Below are positions 45,663 to 54,391 of a DNA stretch of 64,000 nucleotides, in pieces; positions within the stretch are counted from its first letter, which is position 1, and each line of letters begins with the position of its first letter. This stretch comes from Allobosea sp. Root381 (GTDB lineage: Bacteria > Pseudomonadota > Alphaproteobacteria > Rhizobiales > Beijerinckiaceae). The notes under the pieces are model-generated. The model did not search any database, was not told where the DNA came from, and worked only from the letters and a program-made list of their open reading frames with translations. Both the position numbers and the translations under genes were made by a program. The stretch lies in the NCBI RefSeq assembly GCF_001429395.1, contig NZ_LMJT01000009.1:1340-65339 (forward strand), given 5' to 3'.

Positions 45663-46451
45663 TCAGGCGGCTTCGTCGAGGCCAACCTCGAAAGGCGTCA
45701 GCGCGACGGTGTCGCCGCGGACCGAGACGAGCGTGTTGCAGGGCAGGGCCCGCCAGCATTCGCGCTCCGCATCGATCGGCTCCGACGCGACGATGACGCT
45801 GTCCTCGCGGCGGCAAAGATACAAGGTCGGCGGCCGGGCATCGGAGGACCAGCGCACGGCATGGATGGTTTCGCCATCCGCAAGCGCCGCGGCACAGCGC
45901 AGCGGTTCGCGAATGCCCGCCTGACGCATCAGCGCGAGCGCGTCGCCGAGCGAAGCGGCGAGCGCCTCGCCGGCCGTCAGCCCGCCTTCGATGCGTGCCA
46001 GGGTGAGCAGGAACAGCACCTCAGAATCGGTCGTGCCGACCCGCGCCGCATAGAGCGAATCGGGGATCAGGGCTTCGAGCCTGCGCCGGATCGCTCCGTA
46101 GCCGCCGATCTGCCCGTTATGCATGAAGAGATGGCGGCCATGGGCGAAAGGATGGCAGTTCGCTCGGGTCGTCGCCGTGCCAGTCGCTGCCCGGACATGG
46201 GCGAAGAACAGGTGCGAGCGCACCTGCCGGGCGATCGAGAGCAGGTTCTCGTCGGACCAGGCCGGCCGGACCTCGCGATATTGGCCGGGCTCGTGCCGGG
46301 TGCCGTACCAGCCCACGCCGAAGCCGTCGCCATTCGTGCCGGTCTTCGCCTCGGCCGCGTGCAGCGACTGGTGGATCAGCGAATGGCAGGGCGCCGCGAC
46401 AAGATCCTCGAGGAAGACCGGCGCGCCGGAATAGGCAAGGAAACGGCACAT
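45663..46451 (-). CDS. class II glutamine amidotransferase (YafJ-like)
   Basis: 262 residues. The nucleophile is Cys2 (CRFLAYSGAPV). Other features are GDGFGVGWYG, FFAHVRAATGT, NCHPFAHGRHLFMHNGQIG and SEVLFLL, all parts of the Ntn-type glutaminase site. There is no synthase domain, so the acceptor of the ammonia or amide is unknown; EgtC-like hydrolases are a possible alternative. It lies alone, divergent from the antiporter. Confidence 0.9.
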   Translation of the reverse strand: MCRFLAYSGAPVFLEDLVAAPCHSLIHQSLHAAEAKTGTNGDGFGVGWYGTRHEPGQYREVRPAWSDENLLSIARQVRSHLFFAHVRAATGTATTRANCHPFAHGRHLFMHNGQIGGYGAIRRRLEALIPDSLYAARVGTTDSEVLFLLTLARIEGGLTAGEALAASLGDALALMRQAGIREPLRCAAALADGETIHAVRWSSDARPPTLYLCRREDSVIVASEPIDAERECWRALPCNTLVSVRGDTVALTPFEVGLDEAA

Positions 46452-46618
46452 GATGCTGCCCGAATCAGCCGCGGCGGGGCGCCGCGTGCAGAAGATTATT
46501 CTCCGACGATGAATGGCGGAATAACGGCCGAGCGCGGCTACGTGGCGTTCTCGATTGCCCCGCCCATAGCCTCCCTATAACCGTAGCCCGGATCGAACGC
46601 ATGAAGGGCAGGCGGGGC

Positions 46619-48043
46619 ATGGCGTTGAAAAGCAATCTGACGCGGCTCGCCGTGGCGCTGGCCATATGCCTTGCTTCGAGCGCCGCGCTTGCCGCAAGCG
46701 ACATCGGCGGCGCCTCGATGGGCGTATTCTGGGCGCTGCCCTTTGCCGGCATGCTGTTGTCGATCGCGCTCGGGCCGGTGCTGTTCCCACATCTGTGGGA
46801 GCTGAGCTATGGCAGGTTCGCCGCCTTCTGGGCCGCTCTGGTGCTGGTGCCCCTGGTGTTGCTGCGCGGCTTCGAGCCGACGCTGGCCGCACTCGCACAT
46901 ACCGCGCTGCTCGAATACCTACCCTTCATCATCCTGCTCTTCGCGCTGTTCACCATCGCCGGCGGTATCCTGATCATGGGCAACCTGCACGGCACGCCCG
47001 CGACGAACACCGCCCTGCTGGCGATCGGCACGCTGATGGCGAGCTTCGTCGGGACGACGGGCGCCTCGATCATCATGATTCGCCCGGTGCTGCGGGCCAA
47101 TGACAGCCGGCGCCACAACGTCCACGTCGTCGTCTTCTTCATCTTCCTGGTGTCGAACATCGGCGGCTCGCTGACGCCGCTCGGCGACCCGCCGCTCTTC
47201 CTCGGCTTCCTGCGCGGGGTGAGTTTCTTCTGGACCACGACGCACCTGCTGTTTCCGACGATCTTCGCCGTGGCGATCCTGCTCGCGCTGTTCTTCGCCC
47301 TCGACAGCTGGCTCTTCCGCAAGGAGGAGGGCTTGCCGGCCTTGAGGGACCCGACGCCGGATCGCGCCATCAAGCTCTACGGCAAGGTCAACATCGTCCT
47401 GCTTGGCGGCGTCATCGCGGCGATCCTGATGTCGGCGAGCTGGAAGCCGGGGATCATGTTCGACGTCGCGGGCTCGAAGGTCGAGCTGCAGAACCTCGCC
47501 CGCGACGCGATCCTGCTCGCCTTGGCCGGATTGTCGCTCAAGCTGACCCCGAAGCCCGTCCGGGCCGGCAACGAATTCTCCTGGGGGCCGATCCTTGAGG
47601 TCGCCAAGCTCTTCGCCGGGATCTTCGTCTGCATCATTCCGGTGCTGGCGATGCTGCAGGCCGGCCGGGACGGCGCCTTCTCCGGCCTCGTCTCCCTCGT
47701 CAGCAATTCCGACGGCAGCGACAGCACGCTCGCCTATTTCTGGCTGACCGGCATCCTGTCCTCGTTCCTGGACAACGCCCCGACCTATCTCGTCTTCTTC
47801 GAACTCGCCGGCGGCGACGCTCAGGCCCTGATGACGACCGGCGCGCTGACGCTGGCGGCGATCTCGGCCGGTGCGGTGTTCATGGGCGCCAACACCTATA
47901 TCGGCAATGCGCCGAACTTCATGGTCTATGCCATCGCCAAGGACCGGAAGGTCGCGATGCCGAGCTTCTTCGGCTACATGCTCTGGTCGGGCGCGATCCT
48001 GATCCCGATCTTCCTGCTGCAGTCGCTGCTCTTCTTCCGGTAA
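46619..48043 (+). CDS. sodium:proton antiporter (NhaD/CitMHS-like)
   Basis: 474 residues from ATG 46619 (an ATG at 46601 is also open). About 11-12 membrane helices. Conserved parts are LEYLPFIILLFALFTIAGGI, ATNTALLAIGTLMASFVGTTGAS, SNIGGSLTPLGDPPLFLGFL and ILSSFLDNAPTYLVFFELAGG, matching the ion transporter superfamily and the NhaD-like group with acidic and Ser/Thr sites in the half-helices. It should exchange sodium and protons in the inner membrane. It is a single gene. Confidence 0.9.
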   Translation: MALKSNLTRLAVALAICLASSAALAASDIGGASMGVFWALPFAGMLLSIALGPVLFPHLWELSYGRFAAFWAALVLVPLVLLRGFEPTLAALAHTALLEYLPFIILLFALFTIAGGILIMGNLHGTPATNTALLAIGTLMASFVGTTGASIIMIRPVLRANDSRRHNVHVVVFFIFLVSNIGGSLTPLGDPPLFLGFLRGVSFFWTTTHLLFPTIFAVAILLALFFALDSWLFRKEEGLPALRDPTPDRAIKLYGKVNIVLLGGVIAAILMSASWKPGIMFDVAGSKVELQNLARDAILLALAGLSLKLTPKPVRAGNEFSWGPILEVAKLFAGIFVCIIPVLAMLQAGRDGAFSGLVSLVSNSDGSDSTLAYFWLTGILSSFLDNAPTYLVFFELAGGDAQALMTTGALTLAAISAGAVFMGANTYIGNAPNFMVYAIAKDRKVAMPSFFGYMLWSGAILIPIFLLQSLLFFR

Positions 48044-48067
48044 GGCAGCCGCGAATTCCGTGGAAAT

Positions 48068-48174
48068 GCGTCGTCATCACGGGCAACCGCAGGTCGTCCC
48101 AGGTTCCATCATAGAGCGCCGCCGGGCCGTATCCCGTAGCGCCGCCGCTTCGCGGCTTGTCCGGATGACGACGC
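48068..48174. repeat. intergenic palindromic element between convergent genes
   Basis: Outer arms GCGTCGTCAT (48068-48077) and ATGACGACGC (48165-48174), with inner GC-rich hairpins (GCCGCCGCTTCGCGGC around 48141-48156). It lies between the antiporter and the PHA depolymerase genes, where it may act as a two-way terminator. Confidence 0.7.
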
Positions 48175-48216
48175 GGTTCCTAGAGGCTTTGGTGGCCGGC
48201 GGAGACGGCCCAAGCC

Positions 48217-49533
48217 TCAACGGGCAACCTTGAGAGCCTTCCGCGCCTCGCTGGCGCCCGTGTCGCGCCGCTGCTTGGCGGCTTCCATGTCGAGGCTGAC
48301 CATGAAGTCCGAGATGCGCGGGGCGATCTCGGAGCGAAAGCGCGAGCCGTTGAAGACGCCGTAATGGCCGACTCCCTTCTGGAGATAGTGCACGCGCTTG
48401 TCGTCGGGAATGTTGGGGCAGAGGTCATGGGCGGCCTGGGTCTGGCCGACGCCGGAGATGTCGTCCTTCTCGCCCTCTACCGTCATCAGCGCGACGCGGC
48501 GGATCGCGGTGCAGTCGACCGGCTTGTCGCGATGCATCATCGTGCCCTTGGGCAGGGCATGCTCGACGAAGACGGTCTCGACCGTCTGGAGATAGAACTC
48601 GGCGGTCAGGTCCATCACCGCCATGTATTCGTCGTAGAAGTCGCGGTGCTTCTCGGCGGAATCACCGTCGCCGTCGACGAGGTGCTTGAACATCTCGTAA
48701 TGCGCGCTGACATGGCGGTCCATGTTCATCGCCATGAAGCCGGACAGCTGCATGAAGCCGGGATACACGTCCCGGAAGGTGCCGAGATGCGGGAACGGCA
48801 CCTTGGTGATGCAGTTGCGGCGGAACCACTCCGTGCCGCGCTCCATCGCCAGCCGGTTGACTGCGGTGGGCGAGCGGCGCGTGTCGATCGGCCCGCCCAT
48901 CAGCGTCATCGAGCGCGGCGCGCAGTCGTCACCATCGGCCTCCATGCGGGCGGCGGCCGCAAGGACCGGCACCGAAGGCTGGCAGACCGCCATGACATGG
49001 GTTTCCGGGCCCAGCATCTGCAGCATGGCGATGACGTAGTCGATATAGTCGTCGAGATCGAAGCTGCCTGCAGTCAGCGGGACCAGTCGGGCATCCACCC
49101 AGTCGGTGATGTAGACCTCGTGTCCCGGCAGGAAGGCTTCGACCGTGCCCCGCAGCAGCGTGGCGTAATGCCCGGACATCGGCGCGACCAGCAGCACCTT
49201 GGGCTGCGGCTTGCGGCGGCCTTCGATCTTGCGGTCGAAATAGACCAGCCGGCAGAACGGGCGCTCCCAGACCACGCGCTCCTCGACCGCGACCTTGATG
49301 CCGTTCATCGTCGTCTCGGCCAAGCCGAAGGCGGGCTTGCCGTAGCGCCGCGTGGTGCGCTCGAAGAGCTCGCAGGAGGCGGCGACGGTGCGGCCGAAGG
49401 GCGTGTAGCTCAGCGGGTTCGCCGGATTCTTGAACGCCAGATGCAGCGCATCCGACATGCCCCGCGCGGGGCTCAGCATCATGTGAGCCGTCTCATAGGC
49501 ATGGTAGGCAAACGACATGGCGGCCCCGTACAT
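48217..49533 (-). CDS. phaZ: intracellular polyhydroxyalkanoate depolymerase
   Basis: 438 residues (ATG 49533; ATG 49518 also possible). The N-terminal SFAYHAYETAHMMLSPARG and FGRTVAASCELFERTTRRYGKP are typical. The catalytic nucleophile is probably the Cys in HVMAVCQPSVPVLAA, as in Ralstonia PhaZ1, with Asp in VEGEKDDI and His in VGHYGVFNG. It degrades stored poly-3-hydroxybutyrate in the cytoplasm. It is divergent from actS. An AGAAC-N17-CGTT sequence upstream is a poor match to the EcfG motif. Confidence 0.93.
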   Translation of the reverse strand: MYGAAMSFAYHAYETAHMMLSPARGMSDALHLAFKNPANPLSYTPFGRTVAASCELFERTTRRYGKPAFGLAETTMNGIKVAVEERVVWERPFCRLVYFDRKIEGRRKPQPKVLLVAPMSGHYATLLRGTVEAFLPGHEVYITDWVDARLVPLTAGSFDLDDYIDYVIAMLQMLGPETHVMAVCQPSVPVLAAAARMEADGDDCAPRSMTLMGGPIDTRRSPTAVNRLAMERGTEWFRRNCITKVPFPHLGTFRDVYPGFMQLSGFMAMNMDRHVSAHYEMFKHLVDGDGDSAEKHRDFYDEYMAVMDLTAEFYLQTVETVFVEHALPKGTMMHRDKPVDCTAIRRVALMTVEGEKDDISGVGQTQAAHDLCPNIPDDKRVHYLQKGVGHYGVFNGSRFRSEIAPRISDFMVSLDMEAAKQRRDTGASEARKALKVAR

Positions 49534-49704
49534 ACGATTCGGTCCTTCGTGCGTCGCACCATCCCATGGCGCGCTGCAGCAGGAACGCAGCCTAGGGCTA
49601 AATTGTTCTGATTCAATCCCGCAAAAGGCTAAGAATTCCCTCCGACGCCGTTTTTGCCACAGCGAATGCGCCGTCGGAGTGCCTCCAATGAGCTGGGCCG
49701 CCCC

Positions 49705-51027
49705 ATGAACTTCCCGGATCTCGCCTCGCCGGCGCTCGACCGCGCAAACCGGCATCTGCGGCTCGACACGCTGGTGCGGCTGCGCTGGCTCGCCATCGCC
49801 GGCCAGAGCCTGGCGGTCGCGGGCGTGCATTTCGGCCTTGGCTTCCCGCTGCCCTTCGGCTGGTGCTTCACCGCGATCGCGGTCTCGGCCTGGCTCAACA
49901 TCGCGTTGCGCATCCGCTTCCCCCTGAGCCACCGGCTGCATGCCGGTGCGGCGACGACGCTTCTCGCCTTCGACATCATCCAGCTTGCGGCCCTGCTCTA
50001 TCTCACCGGAGGGCTGCAGAACCCGTTCTCGATCCTGTTGCTCGCACCGGTTATGATCTCGGCCACCGCCCTGCCGCCGCAGCGGACGCTGCTGCTCGGC
50101 GGGTTGGCGATCGCGCTGGCGACCCTGGTCAGCGTCACCTATTTGCCCTTGCCATGGGCCGGGCCCAACCGACCGGTACTGCCGCCCTATTACCAGCTCG
50201 GCAGCTGGGTGGCGCTCGTGCTCGGGCTGGGCTTCACCGGCATCTATGCCTGGCGTGTCGCCAAGGAGTCGCGCGACCTCTCGGATGCGCTCGCCGCCAC
50301 CGAACTCGTGCTGGCCCGCGAACAGCATCTCTCGCAGCTCGACGGCCTCGCCGCGGCCGCAGCCCATGAACTCGGCACGCCGCTGGCCACGATCACGCTG
50401 GTCGCCCGCGAACTGGCGCGGCTCGCCCCGCCCGATGGCGAGATGGCTGAGGATATCGCCTTGCTGCGCGACCAGGTCGAGCGCTGCCGCGGCATCCTTG
50501 GCAAGCTCGCCTCGCTCCAGGACGATGATGCCGGCCCGCTCGACCAGCTCGGCTTGCGCCTTCTGATCGAGGAGGCGGCCGGCCCGCAGCGCCCTTTCGG
50601 AGTGCCTTTCGAAATCGTGATGACCGGCGAAAAGCCGGAGCCGGTCTGCCGACGCAATCCCGGCATGATCTACGGACTCGGCAACATCGTCGACAACGCC
50701 GTCGATTTCGCCCGCTCGACCGTGAGCATCACGGCCGAGTGGACGGCCGCACGCGTCGTGCTGACCATCGCCGATGACGGCCCGGGCTTTCCGCCTGACG
50801 TGCTGCTGCGCGCCGGCGATCCCTATCTCACCCACGGCGCCGGCGAGAATCGTGCCGGCGGTGGCCTCGGGCTCGGGCTTTTCATCGCCAAGACGTTGCT
50901 CGAGCGCGGCGGTGCGGCGATGGAATTCTCGAACCTGCCGGCACCCGCCAGCGGCGCCTGCGTGCGGATGAGCTGGCCGCGCGAGGTCTTCGAGGCCGAT
51001 TTGCCGCGGTTCGGCTACAAACCGTGA
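49705..51027 (+). CDS. actS: redox sensor histidine kinase ActS/RegB
   Basis: 440 residues from ATG 49705. Six membrane helices lie between residues about 30 and 185, with the quinone-binding motif GGLQNPF between them as in RegB/PrrB. The H-box is AAAAHELGTPLATI, the N-box GNIVDNAVDFA, the G-boxes DDGPGF and GGGLGLGLFIAKTLL. It phosphorylates ActR according to redox state of the quinone pool. actR is 95 bases downstream. The senC/prrC gene usual in Rhodobacter is not present. Confidence 0.93.
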   Translation: MNFPDLASPALDRANRHLRLDTLVRLRWLAIAGQSLAVAGVHFGLGFPLPFGWCFTAIAVSAWLNIALRIRFPLSHRLHAGAATTLLAFDIIQLAALLYLTGGLQNPFSILLLAPVMISATALPPQRTLLLGGLAIALATLVSVTYLPLPWAGPNRPVLPPYYQLGSWVALVLGLGFTGIYAWRVAKESRDLSDALAATELVLAREQHLSQLDGLAAAAAHELGTPLATITLVARELARLAPPDGEMAEDIALLRDQVERCRGILGKLASLQDDDAGPLDQLGLRLLIEEAAGPQRPFGVPFEIVMTGEKPEPVCRRNPGMIYGLGNIVDNAVDFARSTVSITAEWTAARVVLTIADDGPGFPPDVLLRAGDPYLTHGAGENRAGGGLGLGLFIAKTLLERGGAAMEFSNLPAPASGACVRMSWPREVFEADLPRFGYKP

Positions 51028-51122
51028 ATTGCCGATCCCACATGGGATGGGATGATGGATGGATGCACTGCGGCGGGAGCCGCGCTACAATTCTGCCGGG
51101 CAAGGCCCGGAAGGAGAGTCTG

Positions 51123-51689
51123 ATGCAGGATACCTTGAGCGAAGCCGCGCCGGTCGAGACGGACAGCGACATGTCGCTGCTGCTGGTCGACGACGACAAG
51201 CCCTTTCTGACCCGGCTCGCCCGGGCGATGGAAGGACGCGGCTACTCGGTCCGCATCGCCGAAAGCGTGACGGCCGGCATTGCCGCGGTCGAGGAGGCGG
51301 CCCCGGCCTTCGCAGTGATCGATCTGCGCCTCGGCGACGGCAACGGGCTTGATGTCATCGCCAGGCTCAAAGAGCGCCGCCCCGATGCGCGCGGCGTCGT
51401 CCTGACCGGTTACGGCAATATCGCCACCGCCGTCAGCGCCGTAAAGCTCGGCGCCTTCGATTTCCTCGCCAAGCCGGCCGATGCCGACGAGATCCACGCC
51501 GCCCTGGCCGCGGCCCGCGATTCCCGCCCGCAGCCGCCGGAAAACCCGATGTCGGCGGACCGCGTCCGCTGGGAGCACATTCAGCGCGTCTATGAGCTCT
51601 GCAACCGCAATGTCTCGGAAACCGCGCGTCGCCTCGGCATGCACCGGCGCACGCTGCAGCGCATCCTCGCCAAGCGCGCGCCGCGCTAG
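51123..51689 (+). CDS. actR: response regulator ActR/RegA
   Basis: 188 residues from ATG 51123 with GGAAGGAGAG upstream. Receiver domain with LLVDDDKPF, phospho-acceptor Asp in FAVIDLRLGDGN and Lys in FLAKPAD; then a Pro linker and a Fis-type helix-turn-helix with RRLGMHRRTLQRILAKRAPR, nearly invariant in this family. It regulates carbon, nitrogen and energy genes according to redox state in alphaproteobacteria. It forms a unit with actS. Confidence 0.96.
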   Translation: MQDTLSEAAPVETDSDMSLLLVDDDKPFLTRLARAMEGRGYSVRIAESVTAGIAAVEEAAPAFAVIDLRLGDGNGLDVIARLKERRPDARGVVLTGYGNIATAVSAVKLGAFDFLAKPADADEIHAALAAARDSRPQPPENPMSADRVRWEHIQRVYELCNRNVSETARRLGMHRRTLQRILAKRAPR

Positions 51690-51721
51690 GGAGCTTTCCG
51701 ATCAGATGGGCGTCCGGTTCG

Positions 51722-51813
51722 CCGTCATTGCGAGCGCAGCGACGCAATCCAGGGGGACGTGCAGCGCGGCCGCTCTTGGATTGCTTCGTCGCTTGCACGC
51801 CTCGCAATGACGG
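51722..51813. repeat. 92-bp intergenic palindromic element
   Basis: Left end CCGTCATTGCGAGCGCAGCG and GCAATCCA; right end TGGATTGCTTCG and CGCAATGACGG. It lies between the convergent actR and mmcB genes. It is an extended form of the 13644 palindrome. Confidence 0.88.
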
Positions 51814-51847
51814 GGTCAGCGCTTCAACTTGATCTGACCGCGCGGCG

Positions 51848-52309
51848 TCAGACCCCCGGGTCCTCGATCAGCGCCAGACGGGCGGCTGCGAGCTTCGCAA
51901 AGGCGATGGTCAGTGCCTTGCGCCGGGCTGGGGCCAGGGGATGCCGCGGTGGCTCCCGGATCAGCGCGCCGCCATAGGCGTCGGCGACGATCAGCCCGAC
52001 ATCGTCGGGCAGGATCTCTTCCGGGAACTCCGGCGCCACGGCAAATAGGAAGCCGTCGCAGAAGTCGCGATAGTCCGGCCACTTGCCGTCGATGCGGTAA
52101 TCCTCGATCCCCGACTTGACCTCCACCACCAGCAATTCGCCGGCGGGCGACAGGGCGACGATGTCGCCGCGGCGGCCATTGGCGAAGGTCATCTCCTTGA
52201 CGATGGCATAGCCGCGCTCGCGCAGATGCCGCCCGGCGCCGCGGCAGACCGCACGGGTGATGTCGGGCCGCGTCGGCGGCGGATTCAGGGCAGGGTCGGC
52301 AAGCGGCAT
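51848..52309 (-). CDS. MmcB family DNA repair nuclease
   Basis: 153 residues. The nuclease core has GRRGDIVALSP and LLVVEVKSGIEDY, giving the D ... ExK of PD-(D/E)xK enzymes, then DYRDFCDGFLFAV. In Caulobacter MmcB is SOS-linked and supports translesion synthesis by ImuB/DnaE2. The C-terminal helix with RKALTIAFAKLAAARLAL is typical. No imuA/imuB/dnaE2 genes are close by. Confidence 0.9.
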   Translation of the reverse strand: MPLADPALNPPPTRPDITRAVCRGAGRHLRERGYAIVKEMTFANGRRGDIVALSPAGELLVVEVKSGIEDYRIDGKWPDYRDFCDGFLFAVAPEFPEEILPDDVGLIVADAYGGALIREPPRHPLAPARRKALTIAFAKLAAARLALIEDPGV

Positions 52310-52439
52310 GGCTTATGTTCTCTCTTTGTCCGGACCGATGCAAGAGGGAATGACTGCGTTTGGCTCGCTTTCCGCGTCCTGAGGGAGAAAACGGGCTCCC
52401 GCTTTCAGGCGTCATGCTCTAGGAAATTGGCGACCCGCC

Positions 52440-53465
52440 ATGGTGCTGCCCGCCTTGCAAACCGCCCTCACTGCCCTCCTCGTCCTCTTTGCTGCGGCTG
52501 CCATTTCGGCGGTGCTCTGCGTCCTGCTCCGGCCTTTGCTGGTGCGCTATGCGCTGGCGCGCCCGAACGCCCGCTCGAGCCATCGCGTACCGACGCCGCA
52601 GGGCGGGGGCATCGCCGTGCTCGCGGGGGCCTTCGTCGCGTTATGCCTTTTGGCGCCGCTCGCATCGACGGCCGCCGAGGGCCTCGTCTTCGTCATGGTG
52701 GCCGCGGTCGCGCTCGCGATCGTCGGCGCCTGGGACGACATCAGGCCGCTCCCGGCCGGGCTGCGGCTCGGCTTGCAGGCGCTCTGCGTCGCGGTGGTGA
52801 TCGTCTATGCCGCGCCGGAGGTCAGGCTGTTTCCGGAGTTGCCGCTCGGGGTGGAACGCTGCCTCGCGCTGCTCGCCGGGGTCTGGTTCGTCAACCTGAC
52901 CAATTTCATGGACGGCATCGACTGGATCACGCTTGCGGGCTTCGTGCCTCTTGCCGGAGCGCTGATGCTGGCCGGGAGCATCGGCCTGATCGACCCGGCG
53001 ACGGGGCTGCTTGCCGCCGCCCTTTGCGGTGGCCTGATCGGGTTCGCGCCCTTCAACCGGCCGACCGCGCGGCTTTTCCTCGGCGATGTCGGCTCGCTGC
53101 CGATCGGGCTCGTCACAGCCTATCTGCTCTACCGGCTGGCCGGGACGGGCGCGCTCACGGCGGCCTTGATCCTGCCGCTCTATCATGTCGCGGATGCCAG
53201 CATCACGCTGCTGCGCCGCCTCGCGCGGCGCGAGAAGGTCTGGGAGGCGCATCGCTCGCATTTCTATCAGCAGGCCACGGCCAATGGCTGGAGCGTCATG
53301 GCGGTCGTGACGCAGGTCGCGCTGCTGAATGTCGTGCTGGCCGGGCTGGCAGCGGTCAGTATCCTGGTGCCGGCAACGGGAGCGCAGATCGGCTGCCTCG
53401 TCGTCGCGGTCCTGTTGACCAGCCTCCTGCTGCGACGCTTCTCCCGGCCGGCCATGACCTCATGA
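52440..53465 (+). CDS. polyprenyl-phosphate sugar-1-phosphate transferase (WbpL/WecA-like)
   Basis: 341 residues with about ten membrane helices. Motifs: SSHRVPTPQGGGIAVL, the metal-binding DDIRPLPAGLRLG, NLTNFMDGIDWIT, FLGDVGSLPIG and HRSHFYQQA, as in the MraY/WecA/WbpL superfamily. It should start O-antigen by moving a sugar-1-phosphate to undecaprenyl phosphate. Its stop overlaps the epimerase start (ATGA). With the next two genes it forms a set like wbpL-wbpV-wbpM or wreU-wreQ-wreV, so UDP-QuiNAc is the likely sugar donor (inferred). Confidence 0.92.
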   Translation: MVLPALQTALTALLVLFAAAAISAVLCVLLRPLLVRYALARPNARSSHRVPTPQGGGIAVLAGAFVALCLLAPLASTAAEGLVFVMVAAVALAIVGAWDDIRPLPAGLRLGLQALCVAVVIVYAAPEVRLFPELPLGVERCLALLAGVWFVNLTNFMDGIDWITLAGFVPLAGALMLAGSIGLIDPATGLLAAALCGGLIGFAPFNRPTARLFLGDVGSLPIGLVTAYLLYRLAGTGALTAALILPLYHVADASITLLRRLARREKVWEAHRSHFYQQATANGWSVMAVVTQVALLNVVLAGLAAVSILVPATGAQIGCLVVAVLLTSLLLRRFSRPAMTS

Positions 53466-54391
53466 ACGGCGAGCGCGTCCTCGTCACCGGCGCCGGGGGC
53501 TTCGTCGGGCCGCATGTCGTTGCGGCATTGATGGCGGCCGGCTATCGCCTGCGCCTGGCCCGGAGGGCCCCGGCTGCGGTTCCCGAGGACGTTGAGGCCG
53601 TGGTCACCGGGGACCTCGCCGCGCCGGTCGACTGGAGCCGGGCGGTCGACGGCGTGGCGCATGTCGTGCACCTCGCGGGCCTCGCCCATGCTGGCCCCGG
53701 CCTGGACGAGTCGCTCTACCGGCGCATCAACACGCAAGCCACGCTCGAACTCGCGCAGGCGGCCTATCGGGCCGGCGTCTCGCGGTTCGTCTACATCTCC
53801 TCGATCAAGGCGCAGTCCGGCGCCTTCGACGGCCCGCCGTTGCGCGAGGACGATGCACCCGCGCCGGACGACGCCTATGGCCGCTCGAAACTTGCCGCCG
53901 AGCAGGGGCTCGCCGGGGTCGATCTCGACTGGGTCGCGCTGCGCCCCGTGCTGGTCTACGGGCCGGGCGTGAAGGCCAATATGGCGGCGCTGCTGAAGCT
54001 GGCGCGCTTGCCGGTGCCGCTGCCCTTCGGCGCGCTGACCGCGCCGCGTTCGCTGCTCGCGGTCGAGAACCTGGCCGATGCCATCCTCTTCGCGCTGACG
54101 TCGCGATGCCCGGCGCGGCGCGCCTTCACCGTCTCCGATCGCGAGCCGATCAGCGTGGCGGGCATCCTGACGGCGCTGCGGGCGGGCCTCGGCCGCGATC
54201 CGGGGCTGATCGCGGTGCCGCCGGCGCTGCTGCGCGGCACAGCCCGTCTCGCCGGCCGGGGGGAGGCGTTCCTCAAGCTGAGCGGCAGCCTGGTCGCCGC
54301 GCCCGAAGGCTTGCTCAGGGCAGGCTGGCGGCCGCCGCTCGAGACGCGGGCTGCTCTGGAGCGCCTGGCGGCGTCTTCTGGCGCTCGCTGA
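53462..54391 (+). CDS. NAD-dependent epimerase/reductase (WbpV/WreQ-like)
   Basis: 309 residues from ATG 53462. The NAD(P) motif is VTGAGGFVGPHV at the N-terminus; the catalytic site has Ser in FVYISSIKAQ and Tyr-xxx-Lys in AYGRSKLAAEQ. It is an extended SDR. In the WbpV/WreQ role it would reduce the 4-keto intermediate made by a WbpM-like dehydratase to UDP-QuiNAc. It is coupled to the transferase and its 3' end overlaps the end of the dehydratase gene by 77 bases. A 4-epimerase is an alternative. Confidence 0.85.
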   Translation: MNGERVLVTGAGGFVGPHVVAALMAAGYRLRLARRAPAAVPEDVEAVVTGDLAAPVDWSRAVDGVAHVVHLAGLAHAGPGLDESLYRRINTQATLELAQAAYRAGVSRFVYISSIKAQSGAFDGPPLREDDAPAPDDAYGRSKLAAEQGLAGVDLDWVALRPVLVYGPGVKANMAALLKLARLPVPLPFGALTAPRSLLAVENLADAILFALTSRCPARRAFTVSDREPISVAGILTALRAGLGRDPGLIAVPPALLRGTARLAGRGEAFLKLSGSLVAAPEGLLRAGWRPPLETRAALERLAASSGAR

